Source: Eumeta japonica (taxonomy: Eukaryota; Arthropoda; Insecta; Lepidoptera; Psychidae). From it: 64,000 nt of DNA. Both the position numbers and the translations under genes were made by a program. The notes beneath the pieces were generated by a model, which saw only the letters and a list, made by a program, of their open reading frames with translations, was not told the origin of the DNA and made no database searches. This document shows positions 1 to 11,140 of the stretch, one piece after another. The stretch is taken from positions 248,001-312,000 of the forward strand of contig BGZK01000289.1 in assembly GCA_005406025.1 (NCBI GenBank), written 5' to 3'. How positions within the stretch are numbered: the first letter of the stretch is position 1; the number at the start of each line of letters is the position of its first letter.

Positions 1-287
1 ATTAAACCGATTCACAATATAGAAAAAGGTGGCTAAGCATTAGAAATTTTTAAAAAATCATTTTTTTTTACATGCATTTTAAATGGGAAAACTTCAAATT
101 TGGTTAGTAAATACTTAAAATTTATATTAAGAGCTCAAACTTGGTGAGAATTTTTTTTTTCTATTTGTAGATTAATATTTTGCTTAAGCATCGAAAAAAA
201 AAGCAGAAATGAATCACTAGTATATATGTATTCTTTTTTTTTATTCTGCGTTGCTGTTTTAGTAATATATATTAACATTTTTTTCAG

Positions 288-434
288 GTTTTGTCAGTTT
301 GTTCTAGCAACAAGCCTGCAATTGTGGAAGCAGGTGGAATGCAAGCTCTAGCTATGCATCTTGGCAATCCAAGTGGCCGTCTAGTCCAAAACTGCCTCTG
401 GACTCTTAGAAATCTGTCCGATGCTGCTACCAAG
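288..434 (+). CDS. arm: arm coding exon A (ARM repeats 5-6)
   Basis: The acceptor is TTTTTTTCAG before 288 and the donor is AAG|GTAATC after 434. The exon is 49 codons in phase 0, starting [17 protein letters not shown] and ending [12 protein letters not shown]. It carries the tryptophan and arginine that correspond to W383 and R386 of human beta-catenin, residues in the positively charged groove that binds TCF and cadherin tails. No start codon belongs here; it is an internal exon. Confidence 0.95.
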
Positions 435-3400
435 GTAATCAATAAAATATTATTATTTGCATTGTGAAATAAGAAAAAGTGTTTGTGGATTTCTCTAATG
501 GACAATAAACAGTTGTTTTACATCTGATGCATTAGAATCAGAAAAAATTCAAATATATATTCAAAATTATGTGAATTTTTTTATATTTGTCATCTAAAAT
601 TCGTATATTTATATTATTTAAATATCTAGAAAAAGCAGTAGAAACAGGACATTGTTAAAAATTTAACTTTAATAATTCATAATAACAAAAAAACTGATCC
701 GGGGGTAGATCCCTGTTCATTCTTTATCATTTTCATTATGGCAGATGAAAGTACACCTGCTTGATCTTTTTCTCATAAGCAGTAACATTGTCTAATATGG
801 ACTTTCATGGTGACATGGTGACAGTTAAGTGTTCATCATTTGTACAAATATGCTTTTATGTTTGTCATTCCACATGATCCTGCAATTGCAAAAATGTATG
901 ACAAAAGCATGGAACAGGCTCATTTTAATGTTTATATTTGTGTATTTTACTCTATGCCAATACTTTTCAACAGAATATATATACAAATTGTTTATCAAGT
1001 TCAGAAAAAGATTTGAACAGAGTATACAGTATGCTCATGGACATACATTTTTTCACAAGAAAGTATATATTTTTCTTTTTTTAGACCTGTTGCAATTAAA
1101 CAATATTATAATCAAATTAGAAAAAAAAAGTCTAACGTGATATAGATAACATTGTTACACTGACAATGCACACAAATTTCGAGTTAGAGAGAAAATGTCA
1201 TAGGTTATGACTTGAGTAATGATGCATTTTTTCATAAACAAATGAAGTGAATAAAATAGCCTATAAGCTAATTGTTTATACTATAAAGTATCGATGAAAT
1301 AACGCATGTACCACGAAACCAAGACTAGATATCATCACTCATCTCTCTCCTGCTACTCTGCATGTAGTTATGTTTAAACAAAACCATTGTACGGCCACAT
1401 GGCAAGAATGAATCCATCGTTGGTGCAACTAAATGACATTGCTAGTATCAAAAGCTGTCCCTGAGCATTTGCGATGAACAATCTGTACCACCAATCAGTT
1501 ATAGAAGTGCACTTAGTTCATTTTTAAAAGTATTTGAAATGCTGTATTTCTAAGAAACCACTGATTCGCAAAGATCAATTTCCTCGGCAATATTACTTGG
1601 AAATGAACTGCGAAAAGATTATGATTATGTCTATACTATATAAAGATCAAACATTTGTATTTTATTAATTGTTAGTGACACTAAAAGCTTCTCTGCAATC
1701 TTCTTTTAAACTGACATTTAACAAAATATCACGTTTAAAATAAGATTCGCATACCATGTCTTTTTAACCGGTTTTACATTGAACAACCATTAAAAAGGAG
1801 AATATGCAACACAAATTGCTTCGTTTGACATAAATTTAAATGTATGATTTAAATTTATGTCAACCTATGGAAGAATTCATTATATTTATTACTATTTGTT
1901 TTCTCTTCTCATCTCTTTTGCATATTTATTTTTGTCATTACAATTTTCTTTTTCCAGCACTTTTTAGTGTTTTCCATCACGTTATGTAAAAACAAAAGAA
2001 ATAATAACTTCTTAACATTTAGCTTATAAATTTTCAATTTGTTTCCGTTATAAACTTACATTTGGAATATAAGTATAATATAATGAAGTGGCATTACTAG
2101 AATTATTAAATGATTATGAATTGTTGCCAGGTGGAAGGCTTGGAAGCCCTTCTGCAGAGCTTGGTGCAAGTTCTAGCATCAACTGATGTCAACATTGTGA
2201 CTTGTGCAGCAGGCATACTGTCTAATTTGACTTGTAATAATCAACGAAACAAGGTTAGTGATAAGTAAATATTTTAGGTTTTTTTAGTAGCTTATTTACA
2301 GTTTTTATCACAATGAAAATCACATACTATCACATACATAAGTATGTGATAGTATGTGATTGATATGTGATACTACCAGAAATGAAAGTCAGCTAAATAA
2401 ATATGTAAATCATTTGAAAGGTGTTAAATAGTTGGAATATTTAAATACAAATTATAAGAATGATGTACAATACAGCGCACAAACTAGTGCCGCTGTGAAG
2501 TTAGTCACGAAAGCGTTGCAATGGCGTAAAATGGAATGCGGGGAAGAAGAAGGTACAGTTAGGGAGTGTTAAACCTGCGCATTACATCATTCGTAGGCAA
2601 TTCAGAGCGGCAGAGTTTCGTGCGTTGTTCTGTATTTATAATTAAACGATTACACATTGATAATATGTATCACATATTACTTTTAAATTTTGTATATCGT
2701 CCAGGTGACAGTTTGCCAAGCCGGTGGCGTGGAGGCCCTGGTGCGCACGGTGGTGTCGGCCGGCGATCGCGAAGAGATCACTGAGCCTGCCGTGTGCGCG
2801 CTGCGCCACCTCACGTCGCGTCATGTCGAAAGCGAGATGGCTCAGAATGCTGTTCGCCTGCATTATGGCTTGCCGGTATTGAACTTTACAATGTATCAAT
2901 GTTATTGCATTTCAAAATGTTCAATCTAGGAATGCATAAAAACAACATATCTTATTTAGTTAATTTTTACTATTATGTTATAGCTTTGTAATTTTATCAT
3001 TACATTAAATACTTATGTAATAAATTGGACATTGCTGGTACTAATGTATTACCTTAATACACACTGGATTGGTTGACATCTTTATATTTATTTGTGAAGG
3101 AAGATATAAAGCAGTTAAATATCTAGTATTATATTTATAACTTTTAATGAACAAAGATAATGTCACCATATATATATATATATATAAATATATATGTTTG
3201 ATACCTTACAATAATTAGCATATGTGCCTGTTTAACTTTTAAGACCCTATGCTTATTCGTTCATCCTTGTGTATCTTTTGTTTTGAAGATCTTTTGTAAT
3301 TATAATTATTTAATATCATTTCAAAATATTTTTTAGGTTATAGTGAAGCTTCTGCAACCACCTTCTCGCTGGCCACTTGTTAAAGCTGTGGTGGGCCTGG

Positions 3401-6400
3401 TGCGTAACCTCGCACTGTGCCCGGCCAACCACGCACCGCTGCGTGAACATGGCGCTGTTCATCACCTCGTCAGACTTTTGATGCGCGCCTTCAACGATAC
3501 ACAAAGGGTGATTGTTTTTAATAAATGTATGATTGTAGTCTTATACTCCATTGAACTCATCAAAAGGCAAGCAAACTCCACAGACTAAAGCGCTGTAGTA
3601 AAACCAGGGTTAACTCGCAATAAGTTTATACTATGTGTATAGTGGGATTGTAAAGGCATTATCATTATAAGCTTTTACCGTCGGGAAAAACCATCAATTC
3701 GGATCTCTACTGCCAACAGTTGATGAGACTAAAGCAAGAAGTAGAGAAAATACGGCCGGAATTGACTAACAAAATGAATGTGGTTGTTCACCACAATAAT
3801 GTCAGATCACACTCATATTTAGCCATTCAACAAATATTAAGAGTTTGGTTGGGAAGAAACCTGTTTTTCGGTGTTTTCAGAATTATTTGGGTAGTGTTAG
3901 GTTTACATCAAGAGGTCTTTCAAAACTACTTATTACAGTTTTTTGATCAGAAGTCTTAAAATTTTTACAGCCATGGGATTACCTATAAAGGGACAAGAAG
4001 TTGAACAAAGTAGAATAATATACACACATATATAGATACATATATTCTAAATGAAAATAAATAAAATATGAAAAATTATCTTGAATTTGTGTATGAAATA
4101 TGAAAAAACTTTCCTCAACTTTATATAATATCGAGACAGTATCAAAATGTCCATTTTGTTACATGCAAACTTAAATATCTGTTTACTCAGCAGCAACGCG
4201 GGTCTGTATCCGGAGGCGCTACCGGTTCCGCTGGTGCTTACGCAGATGGAGTGCGCATGGAAGAGATAGTCGAGGGGGCAGTCGGGGCACTGCATATCTT
4301 GGCCCGTGAAAGTCTGAACCGACAGCTTATTAGACAGCAAAATGTTGTACCTATATTTGTGCAGTTGCTGTTCAACGAGATTGAGAATATACAGGTTAGT
4401 TTTATAGCTCCCCATAGAAAGGATTTTACATAGTTTTGAAGTGAAACTTCTTTTGGGACGGTGTGAATTGGATTTTTTGAAACGAAAATGCTTAACAAAA
4501 AAGAGGTAGGTATAAATGTATATATAGGTTTTAGGCTGTGTGAAAATGAGATAGAATGCGTTTTTATATAGTTTCCCTATCTTTCGTCTCCTCTTCATGT
4601 GGTGGTTTGTAGCGGTTTGCATCCCCTCTACTCTACCATTGTATATGGGCCCTTACACGGTCTCTGCATACCATGGAGACTAGACCCCATACTATATTCT
4701 TAATCTACTCGAAATATATACAAGGAGAAGGAGAGGGAGAAAAAGAGAAATGTTTAAATCTATAGCACATTATTTTCTGTTGAATCGTAGTGACTATTGA
4801 GCACTTAAAAATTATTTTATATTGAATCGAACAACTTCTATCTTTATTAAAATGTTACTTTAAGTAATAAAAAAATTGTCAATCATTTGCACTCTATTTC
4901 TCTCTGTTTTACCACCAAAATAGTGTAATAATTTCATTCTCTTAAAAATTAAACAGAATACTGTCTCATTTCTACCGTGTGTGAATTCATACTCGAGTTT
5001 TTTATAGAATTTCGTTTTTGAAGAAATTATTTTTGTTGGATTTTTAATTATTTACAGTCATATAATTTTCTCTTTTATACTTATAATACTTTAGTCTAGT
5101 CTCTAGTATAAGAAATAATTGACCTATCTGTATTATCCTATATCTATGGCAGTGGTACACTCCATGGCTGACAGTCAGGTTCTTCCTGTCTAAATTTTTT
5201 TATTAATTTTATTTATAAATAAAAACATGTGCTTTTGTTCATTAACTGACTTTTTTTAATTCAACACTACCTTTTTTATATAAATTTATTATTATTATAT
5301 CATTGTGTATATAAATTCAGACATAAATCAGTATAAGGAATTCATTAGTTAGCAATAAACTAGGCGACATTGTTGAGAATAATATACTGGTTATACTGAC
5401 CAAAATCAAAGCTTCCAGCAGAATGCTATATGACTGCCTTATCAAAAACGTTGCTTTTTACGACATTGCTTACCATGACATACCGCATTATTCAAAACAT
5501 TAGTCAAATGTGGTCCACATTTGAGAAAGAATTTTCAGAGAATTATATCTGTAGAACACCAGTTCCGCTGTATTGAATTTGAATAGGCACAGTATAATAG
5601 TCAATGGCTATTATTGTGAAAGGAAACATAAAGTGTCCAGTTTAGGGTCTTTTGTAATTCTTAGAAACAAAACACGTGCAAGACCTGCTTCTTCATATCT
5701 ATTCAGTCAGTTTGTTACTTATCTGCACACAAGATGCACAAAAACATATTGTTCAGTTAATTTTGAAACTTTTAACATGCACAAACCAAAAGAAAACAAA
5801 TTAACATTGAAGAAAAATCGCTTATTATTTCAAAGCTAGAGAGCGGAATTTCAAACAAAGATTTGGTAAAATAATATGGCATATCACACTCGACAATTTC
5901 AACCATTTGGAAAGAGAGGGAAAAGATTCAAATCCTTTATGACAAAAAATTTTTGATAATGAAACGATCCAGAACAACGAAGCATACGAAGATTGAAGTA
6001 GCTTTGTTAAAGTGGTTTAAATATCAAAGGACAAATAATGTGCCAGTAAATGGACCAATTCTTTTAACGAAATGCAAACGATTTTGCTCAACGTTTTAGT
6101 GAAGATTTCGTTTGCTCGTCTAGTTGGGTTCAACGTTTCCGGGCTCGGCACGGCAGTGTCGACGGGAAAGTAACTCGCGGAAACATCACCGGCTGTTACA
6201 AATATCAGTTATTACGACTAGATATGAGTAGTCCCTTCGATGTCGTTATAACAGATTTTAATTTATAATCAATGTAAAATACTGCACCCTTGTTTTTCAA
6301 CAAAAGTAGATGGTTCAAAACAATGTTCTTAGTGCTCTCGCACTCGTCAATTTCTGTGGAATCTTAATACGTTAATAATTGCATAATTTTCTCTATGAAT

Positions 6401-8332
6401 CAACTCTAAATATGTTTTTATTTTATTTTATTACAAACGTTTGAAATCTTTACTTCTAATGTTTACTAAGATAGTTAATCATTTTCAGCGCGTAGCAGCT
6501 GGCGTACTTTGCGAGTTGGCAGCCGACAAAGAAGGCGCCGAGATGATAGAAGCAGAGGGAGCTACGGCACCGCTCACGGAGTTGCTTCACTCACGCAATG
6601 AAGGTGTCGCCACCTATGCAGCTGCGGTGCTGTTCCGCATGTCCGAAGATAAACCTCACGATTACAAGAAACGCCTGTCCATGGAACTTACCAACTCATT
6701 GTTCAGAGACGACCATCAGATGTGGCCCAACGATTTAGCTATGCAGCCAGATTTGCAGGTAGTTCGATTGTTTTATAAAGTATTTTAATTTTAGATTAAT
6801 TAATTATTAAGATGAGAAAAAACAAGAAAGATTTTTAAAACCCACATATTTTAATCGCGATAAATAGTTTACTCTCTTAATGTTTTTGAGTTTATATATT
6901 TATAATCATGTTTTCAGTTAAGTATTAATGTTAAATTTATTTCCTTATTTATGTTGTTCCTGTACAGTTATATTATTTACAATTATTTCAATCTATGCTT
7001 CATTTTTTTCGTTTTATATTTTTATTTTTCATTTTCTAATTACCATGTTAGGATATGCTCGGGCCAGAGCAGGGCTATGAAGGACTTTATGGTACAAGAC
7101 CATCCTTTCACCAGCAAGGTAATAACTGATTGTTCACTTAGTTTTACCGACTAACTTAGAAAGATAGTGTTTGCAAAAGAAACACACTTGAATAAAAATG
7201 GATTTTTGGCCAGTTTTATTTAAAATACTTTCCCAGGCAAAAATCTTTTTTTCTCAAGTGGCAACAAAGTTGATTGACTTACACACAAAAAATTCTACCC
7301 ACAAATTCTATTCAAATTCTATCCACAAAAATTGTTTCAATGTTAAATAAAATTATTCTAGTTTCACAAATTGTGGATTGAATTTCTTATGCAATCTTCT
7401 GTTTGATTACAATGTGTCAATGCACTAGTAGAAATGAAATTTCTTCTGTAAGATGTCTCACTTTAATCGTTTTGTGTAATGTATGTTTCTCTTCTTTACA
7501 TGCAGCTTAATCCGGGACCTATATATCACTAAACTCAGGTGATGGGAACATATATTATTGCTATAACCGTGGATATGTTGTGTTAATAAATTGAATAAAT
7601 ATGGCATTTTTGTTCACGGCATGTTGTGCGCCTTTGTCTCACTACTGGTTTTATTTCTGTAAACTGCAACCTTTACTTTGCGCTTAGTAATATTATTGGG
7701 ATGTTATTGTTTATTTAAAGCCTATACCATGTAGTATTTTATAATATGCACATACATATACTATGATCACTATTAATATAATCCTTTAATAGTGGTGAAT
7801 AATACAACCAATCCTTAAGCTATTAATAGACCTGTAAATTGTTAATAATCAGTAAGTATACTTGAATTACTATTGTCACAAAGAAAAATTCATTAATTTC
7901 TGTTTTGTGATTTGAAAATCCCATGATATATTTGTTTTTTGTTTATGCATGCTATTTGTTGTGAAATAAAATAAACAAATATTGCATTTAATTAAGATCA
8001 CCCTAACAAGAACTTATCCAGAACATAAAATAGTTAATTAACATAAGCTGCTATCAATACAATAACATTGTCTTTACAATACAATGAAAACAAGTAGGTA
8101 TTGCGTTTCTCTTGACTACAGTATGTTTTTTTAAACGCATTCCTATGTGAACACAGGCTACGATCAAATCCCGATAGACTCGATGCAGGGCCTAGACATC
8201 GGCAGCGGCTTCGGCATGGACATGGAGATGGGCGACGCCGAGGGCGCCGGCGCCGCCGCCGCCGACATGGCCTTCCCCGAGCCGCCGCAGGATAACAGCA
8301 ACGTCGCAGCCTGGTACGACACGGATCTCTAG
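288..8332 (+). CDS. arm: armadillo / beta-catenin, 3' part of the gene (eight exons)
   Basis: Joining 288-434, 2131-2253, 2705-2875, 3337-3507, 4191-4394, 6489-6758, 7052-7118 and 8157-8332 gives 1,329 nt, one open frame of 442 codons plus TAG. The product matches insect Armadillo and vertebrate beta-catenin along its whole length: second half of ARM repeat 5 through repeat 12, the C-terminal helix ([15 protein letters not shown]), the [14 protein letters not shown] segment and the terminal AAWYDTDL. Beta-catenin links cadherins to alpha-catenin at adherens junctions and, when stabilised by Wnt signalling, enters the nucleus as a coactivator of TCF. All introns are GT-AG and all joins keep frame. 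The N-terminal part (degron, alpha-catenin site, ARM 1-5) must lie upstream of base 1. The identification is near certain; exon edges follow splice consensus and homology from memory, not transcripts. Confidence 0.97.
435..2130 (+). other. arm intron with AT-rich hairpin
   Basis: This 1,696-nt GT-AG intron is AT-rich. I recognise no gene or named repeat in it. Its one structural feature is a perfect inverted repeat with 16-nt arms at 1825-1840 and 1848-1863 around a 7-nt loop; the arms are mostly A and T (TTGACATAAATTTAAA). The open frame at 829-1140 has no recognisable domain and codon use typical of chance AT-rich frames. Confidence 0.8.
2131..2253 (+). CDS. arm: arm coding exon B (ARM repeats 6-7)
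   Basis: The acceptor is TTGCCAG and the donor is AAG|GTTAGT. It has 41 codons in phase 0: [15 protein letters not shown] then [17 protein letters not shown]. The last motif is almost invariant in beta-catenins and forms an ARM repeat helix. It joins seamlessly to the flanking exons. Confidence 0.95.
2318..2361. repeat. perfect hairpin in arm intron
   Basis: Arms of 20 nt (2318-2337 and 2342-2361) are exact reverse complements around a 4-nt loop. Each arm is built from CACATAC and TATCACATAC half-units, so it may have grown by slippage or inverted duplication. It lies in the 451-nt intron 2254-2704, about 65 nt after the donor site. Confidence 0.85.
2705..2875 (+). CDS. arm: arm coding exon C (ARM repeats 7-9)
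   Basis: The acceptor is TCGTCCAG and the donor is CCG|GTATTG. It has 57 codons in phase 0, with [32 protein letters not shown] and [15 protein letters not shown]. The conserved RHLTSRH segment contains the arginine and histidine that correspond to human R469 and H470, part of the ligand-binding groove. GC content is clearly higher than in the flanking introns. Confidence 0.95.
3337..3507 (+). CDS. arm: arm coding exon D (ARM repeats 9-10)
   Basis: The acceptor is ATTTTTTAG and the donor is AGG|GTGATT, a weak donor (GTGATT instead of GTAAGT). It has 57 codons in phase 0, with [36 protein letters not shown] and RAFNDTQR. The end DTQR is where insect Armadillo continues into the repeat 10 loop, which supports the donor choice. 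Confidence 0.94.
3655..4020 (+). pseudogene. mariner transposase fragment inside arm intron
   Basis: A + strand reading frame gives [45 protein letters not shown] and, after a shift, [13 protein letters not shown]. These match the C-terminal half of mariner (Tc1/mariner, DD34D) transposases. The usual HHDNA motif reads HHNNV, so the second catalytic aspartate is replaced by asparagine. The N-terminal half is missing and stops follow the fragment. It is a dead relic carried in the 683-nt intron 3508-4190 of arm and belongs to a different mariner subfamily from the copies near 50 and 53 kb. Confidence 0.85.
4191..4394 (+). CDS. arm: arm coding exon E (ARM repeat 10 with loop)
   Basis: The frame gives [47 protein letters not shown] and [13 protein letters not shown], then donor CAG|GTTAGT. 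The Ser/Gly-rich start is the flexible loop inserted in ARM repeat 10. The acceptor is tandem (CTCAGCAG): splicing at 4191 adds one glutamine (68 codons), at 4194 it does not (67 codons). Fly Armadillo, as I recall it, has a single Q here, so 4194 is possible. Confidence 0.93.
4395..6488 (+). other. arm intron with decayed repeats
   Basis: At 2,094 nt this is the longest intron of arm in the window. Apart from the Tigger relic at its 3' side, it is AT-rich sequence in which I recognise nothing. The long antisense open frame over the preceding exon (4047-4622, minus) is a shadow of the exon and shows no domain. Confidence 0.75.
5771..6205 (+). pseudogene. Tigger/pogo transposase fragment
   Basis: Reading across frameshifts gives KLTLK, then [27 protein letters not shown], then (V)[20 protein letters not shown], and [11 protein letters not shown]. 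This is the N-terminal centromere-protein-B-type DNA-binding region (two helix-turn-helix units) of pogo/Tigger transposases. At least three frame changes and several stops break it, and the DDE catalytic domain is absent: the homology ends near KVTRGNITG at about 6195. It is a neutral relic in the arm intron, on the same strand as the gene. Confidence 0.82.
6489..6758 (+). CDS. arm: arm coding exon F (ARM repeats 11-12 and helix C)
   Basis: The acceptor is ATTTTCAG and the donor is CAG|GTAGTT. It has 90 codons in phase 0: [56 protein letters not shown] and [17 protein letters not shown]. It completes the ARM domain and encodes the extra C-terminal helix required for transactivation. The tyrosine of VATYAAAVL corresponds to human Y654, a site whose phosphorylation weakens cadherin binding. 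Confidence 0.96.
7052..7118 (+). CDS. arm: arm coding exon G (67 nt, not a multiple of 3)
   Basis: The acceptor is CATGTTAG and the donor is CAAG|GTAATA. It encodes [20 protein letters not shown] then QQ plus the first base of a glycine codon. Fly Armadillo has DMLGPEEAYEGLYG and FHQQGYDTLPIDSMQG here, so both edges are supported. Since the exon is 67 nt, skipping it shifts the frame of the last exon. Confidence 0.93.
8157..8332 (+). CDS. arm: arm terminal coding exon (C-terminal tail)
   Basis: The acceptor is GAACACAG. The first two bases complete a glycine codon, then [17 protein letters not shown], an acidic, Met- and Ala-rich stretch ([18 protein letters not shown]) and [10 protein letters not shown], with TAG at 8330-8332. 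The tail is the transactivation domain; the last four residues (DTDL) are the PDZ-binding end also found in vertebrate beta-catenin. It is shorter than the Gly-rich fly tail. The exon is very GC-rich (GCC runs), unlike the introns and UTR. Confidence 0.96.
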
Positions 8333-10225
8333 AGGAAAGGAAGTCCGCTTCGCAGCAGTACACTGAGATACCGGAGTCCTTTCTGTTTCGTATCGAACGT
8401 CGGGTCTAGTTCTCCGAGTCTTTTATGGTTTCGTGGTATAATCATAAATCAAACTCCAAATAGCTATGAGTTTCCTGTGAAACTTACTACGAAGTGTATA
8501 ACAATGCTTTATCATGTTAAAAAGTGTAATCTGTTTTATTCCTTGGGAAAAATGATTAAGTTGTAAAATGTTCCTCATCCTCAAAAATACCCACTGCAGT
8601 CAATCATTTGTTCTGCATTGACATAATTGGTATATCGTCTTTTTTTTCTCACACTAATACTGTTTCAAGTTGATGTACGAATTATGTTATTTTATGAGAT
8701 TAATATTGTTTATTTTAATAGTCCAATCTTAAAATTTATATGCATTTAATATAAAAGGTAATCAATGGCCATCACATTATAAATTTTGATCAACTAATTA
8801 TCATCTTAAAATAGTTTTCAATAATTATCACAAATATGTTCCAAAGATACATTTTTTTGCAAATGGATAATTTCTGTTATTTTATCATCATCCCTTATAT
8901 GTTTTGGTTGTGAGTCACGAAAGCATAAAGAGTGAAAAGTAAATGACTTAGGTGTATATGATATTTATTTCCCTGATCATAGATATAAGATTCTAAAATA
9001 TGGCAAAAAATGCTTGCAAATGGAAAGAAATAGGGTTTTATGTTATGTTTTTTTTTTGTTGATTGTACGTATACATGATTACTGTCAATAATTTTAATTT
9101 CGTAATGTTATGTAATATTATGGACATAGATTGATTTGACATTTTTAGTTACATTGCTGTTAATGTACATTTGTATTGGTGCTAATTAATTTGGCAGAAT
9201 AGCCGATTCGCGCCCCGCATCAGTTTTATTGTATTGGAAGTTATCTAATCTTAATATTACAGTATTCATAAATTTAAACCGTAGATATTTTATCTACATT
9301 ATTTCTATTACATTATCAAATTCAACAATTGCATTTATAATATAAAATATGTTTATTAAAATGCGTCTTTAAAAAAGAATACCCGTTTCATAAGACTGTT
9401 ATTAAATCTAATACAGGAGTTATGTATATTTAATTCGAGTGTAATGCGTGTGTGGTTTAAATGTGCAATTTTAATTGGCAGATTGTGGTTGTTATGCAGA
9501 ACTTTTGATTTTATTTAAATTAAATATGTGCCAAAATAAGACATATGGCCATCCATTATCTTTTTAAATTTAAATTTTTGTCTACAAGCTACAATAAAAA
9601 TTAACCTTATATCTGAACTGGAGAATATGTAATAAATATTTTAAGTAAACATACTAAAAATTAATTCATCCACTCAAGTATTTCTTACAATTTTTGCTCT
9701 TATTTTTGGTACTTTGTAGTATTTAACACTAAGTTTATGAAAACATTCATTAGTTAAGTAAGGTATGTCTTGAGCTTATAGTAATAAATGGATGTTAGGC
9801 GTAGTCTGTGTACTTTTAATATTTCAGATAAATTTTCTTTTACCCAATTTGATAGTGTGACTTTATGTTAAGACTATTTTCAATTTATTCATAAGTATCA
9901 TAAATATAAAATCAATGCACTTTTTCAATAAGTCTCTTCAATTTTAAATGAAGCATTGTGAGATGTTTGCTATGCATTCAGATTAAAGAGCACATGTAAC
10001 TCGTCGGATAACATTTTTATGATACATAATCACACCTGTGAACAAATAGTTCGTAATGCATAAGCTTAATATAGTTTTTAAATTAGTGGCCCATGTTAAG
10101 AGGTTTTTATTTAATTTTGTATTCAGTGTGTAAACAAATGTTTTTACTGATTTTTAACAAATCAGACTTGAAAACATTTATTATGTATGACTATGAATAG
10201 AAATAAAAATAAAGCTAAAAAATAT
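8333..10225 (+). other. arm 3' untranslated region (inferred extent)
   Basis: After the stop the sequence becomes AT-rich with no reading frame. AATAAA hexamers occur at 9593, 9631 and 9783, and two adjoining ones end the stretch at 10202-10213. If the last pair is used the UTR is about 1.9 kb; upstream signals would give about 1.3-1.5 kb. No repeat is recognised in it, which fits transcribed sequence. The extent is inferred. Confidence 0.5.
10202..10213 (+). terminator. candidate arm polyadenylation signals
   Basis: Two AATAAA hexamers lie next to each other (10202-10207 and 10208-10213), with T-rich sequence starting about 20 nt downstream. They are the last such pair before the repeat-rich desert begins. 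Confidence 0.4.
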
Positions 10226-11140
10226 GAAATTTCGTTTCATTTCTACCTTTGCGTTTACGTAGGTTTTCTAGTAAATTGTATTTCAATATATATATACTTG
10301 TATAGTAAATGTAAATTGTATTTCAATGGGAATTTATAGTAGTAAAACACCGTTTTAGACAAATTATTTTATTAACACCACTAAAACCTTGTTGGTAATG
10401 AGAATTAAATAGATTACTTTTGTTTTTGTGAACATTGAATAGATAACCTTTTTAAAAATTTTGGAAAAATTGAACTTTAGGTCTCCTGATGATTGGGGTT
10501 TTAACAGCAGTTCTTAAGTTAACAAATGCTGGAAAAACCGTACAGTACCTAAATGCTGGTGCAAATCCGTCATTGTACCTCTGTAAAGGCAAATGTCGCA
10601 GGTGAGCTTGCACAAATCAGCCCTCCGTAAGTTTCCTTTTTTTTTCAAAACTGAAGGTTTTAATGCACATCCTAATTTGAAAAAGCTCACTGTCTCCATT
10701 AGGCATCTTAAGCCTTCCTAAAAGTTCCGGTGGTTCACTCCCCCCATTCAGATATCTTATTTCTTACTAAAAGTCTGGCAACTAGTGTCACAGTTTTATA
10801 CGAAAATTGTTCTATAAATGAGACTTAAAGTATGATCTGGAAAGGATGTACTTACAAACGGGATTTTTAAAAGGGATGAGGTATACGAATCAAACTTTCC
10901 CTTCACGGAAAGTTTGTGCAACGGCCAAAGATTTCTGTTGATTGCTGTGTGATCGTACATCTGAAAAAAAAAGCTTATATGGATCAAAATAGAATGCTTG
11001 TGTGAGTAAAGGATTAATAACGACACTGGAACGTGTATAGAGGTTAAGCGCTGGTATCAAAAAGACGAAACATACACTAGTACGAATATCTACTGTCACC
11101 ATGCTGTAAGGTCTAGAAAAATTACAAGTATGGATTAAGA
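10226..11140. other. non-coding, unrecognised
   Basis: AT-rich DNA between the arm 3' end and the first LINE relic. The only open frames are short and without recognisable domains (10514-10699 and 10890-11273, both minus). The last 150 nt may be decayed 5' sequence of the LINE relic that follows. Confidence 0.5.

Noticed and set aside
1825..1863. microRNA precursor from the intron hairpin
   Set aside because: Arms of only 16 nt, almost entirely A/T, with a short loop; does not resemble a pre-miRNA.
4047..4622. 191-codon antisense open frame over an arm exon
   Set aside because: It is the shadow of the conserved sense exon extended into AT-rich intron; Lys/Ile/Phe/Tyr-rich with no domain.
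8034..8363. Arg-rich 109-codon minus frame over the last arm exon
   Set aside because: The arginine runs are the complement of the GCC/GGC codons of the arm tail; no independent support.
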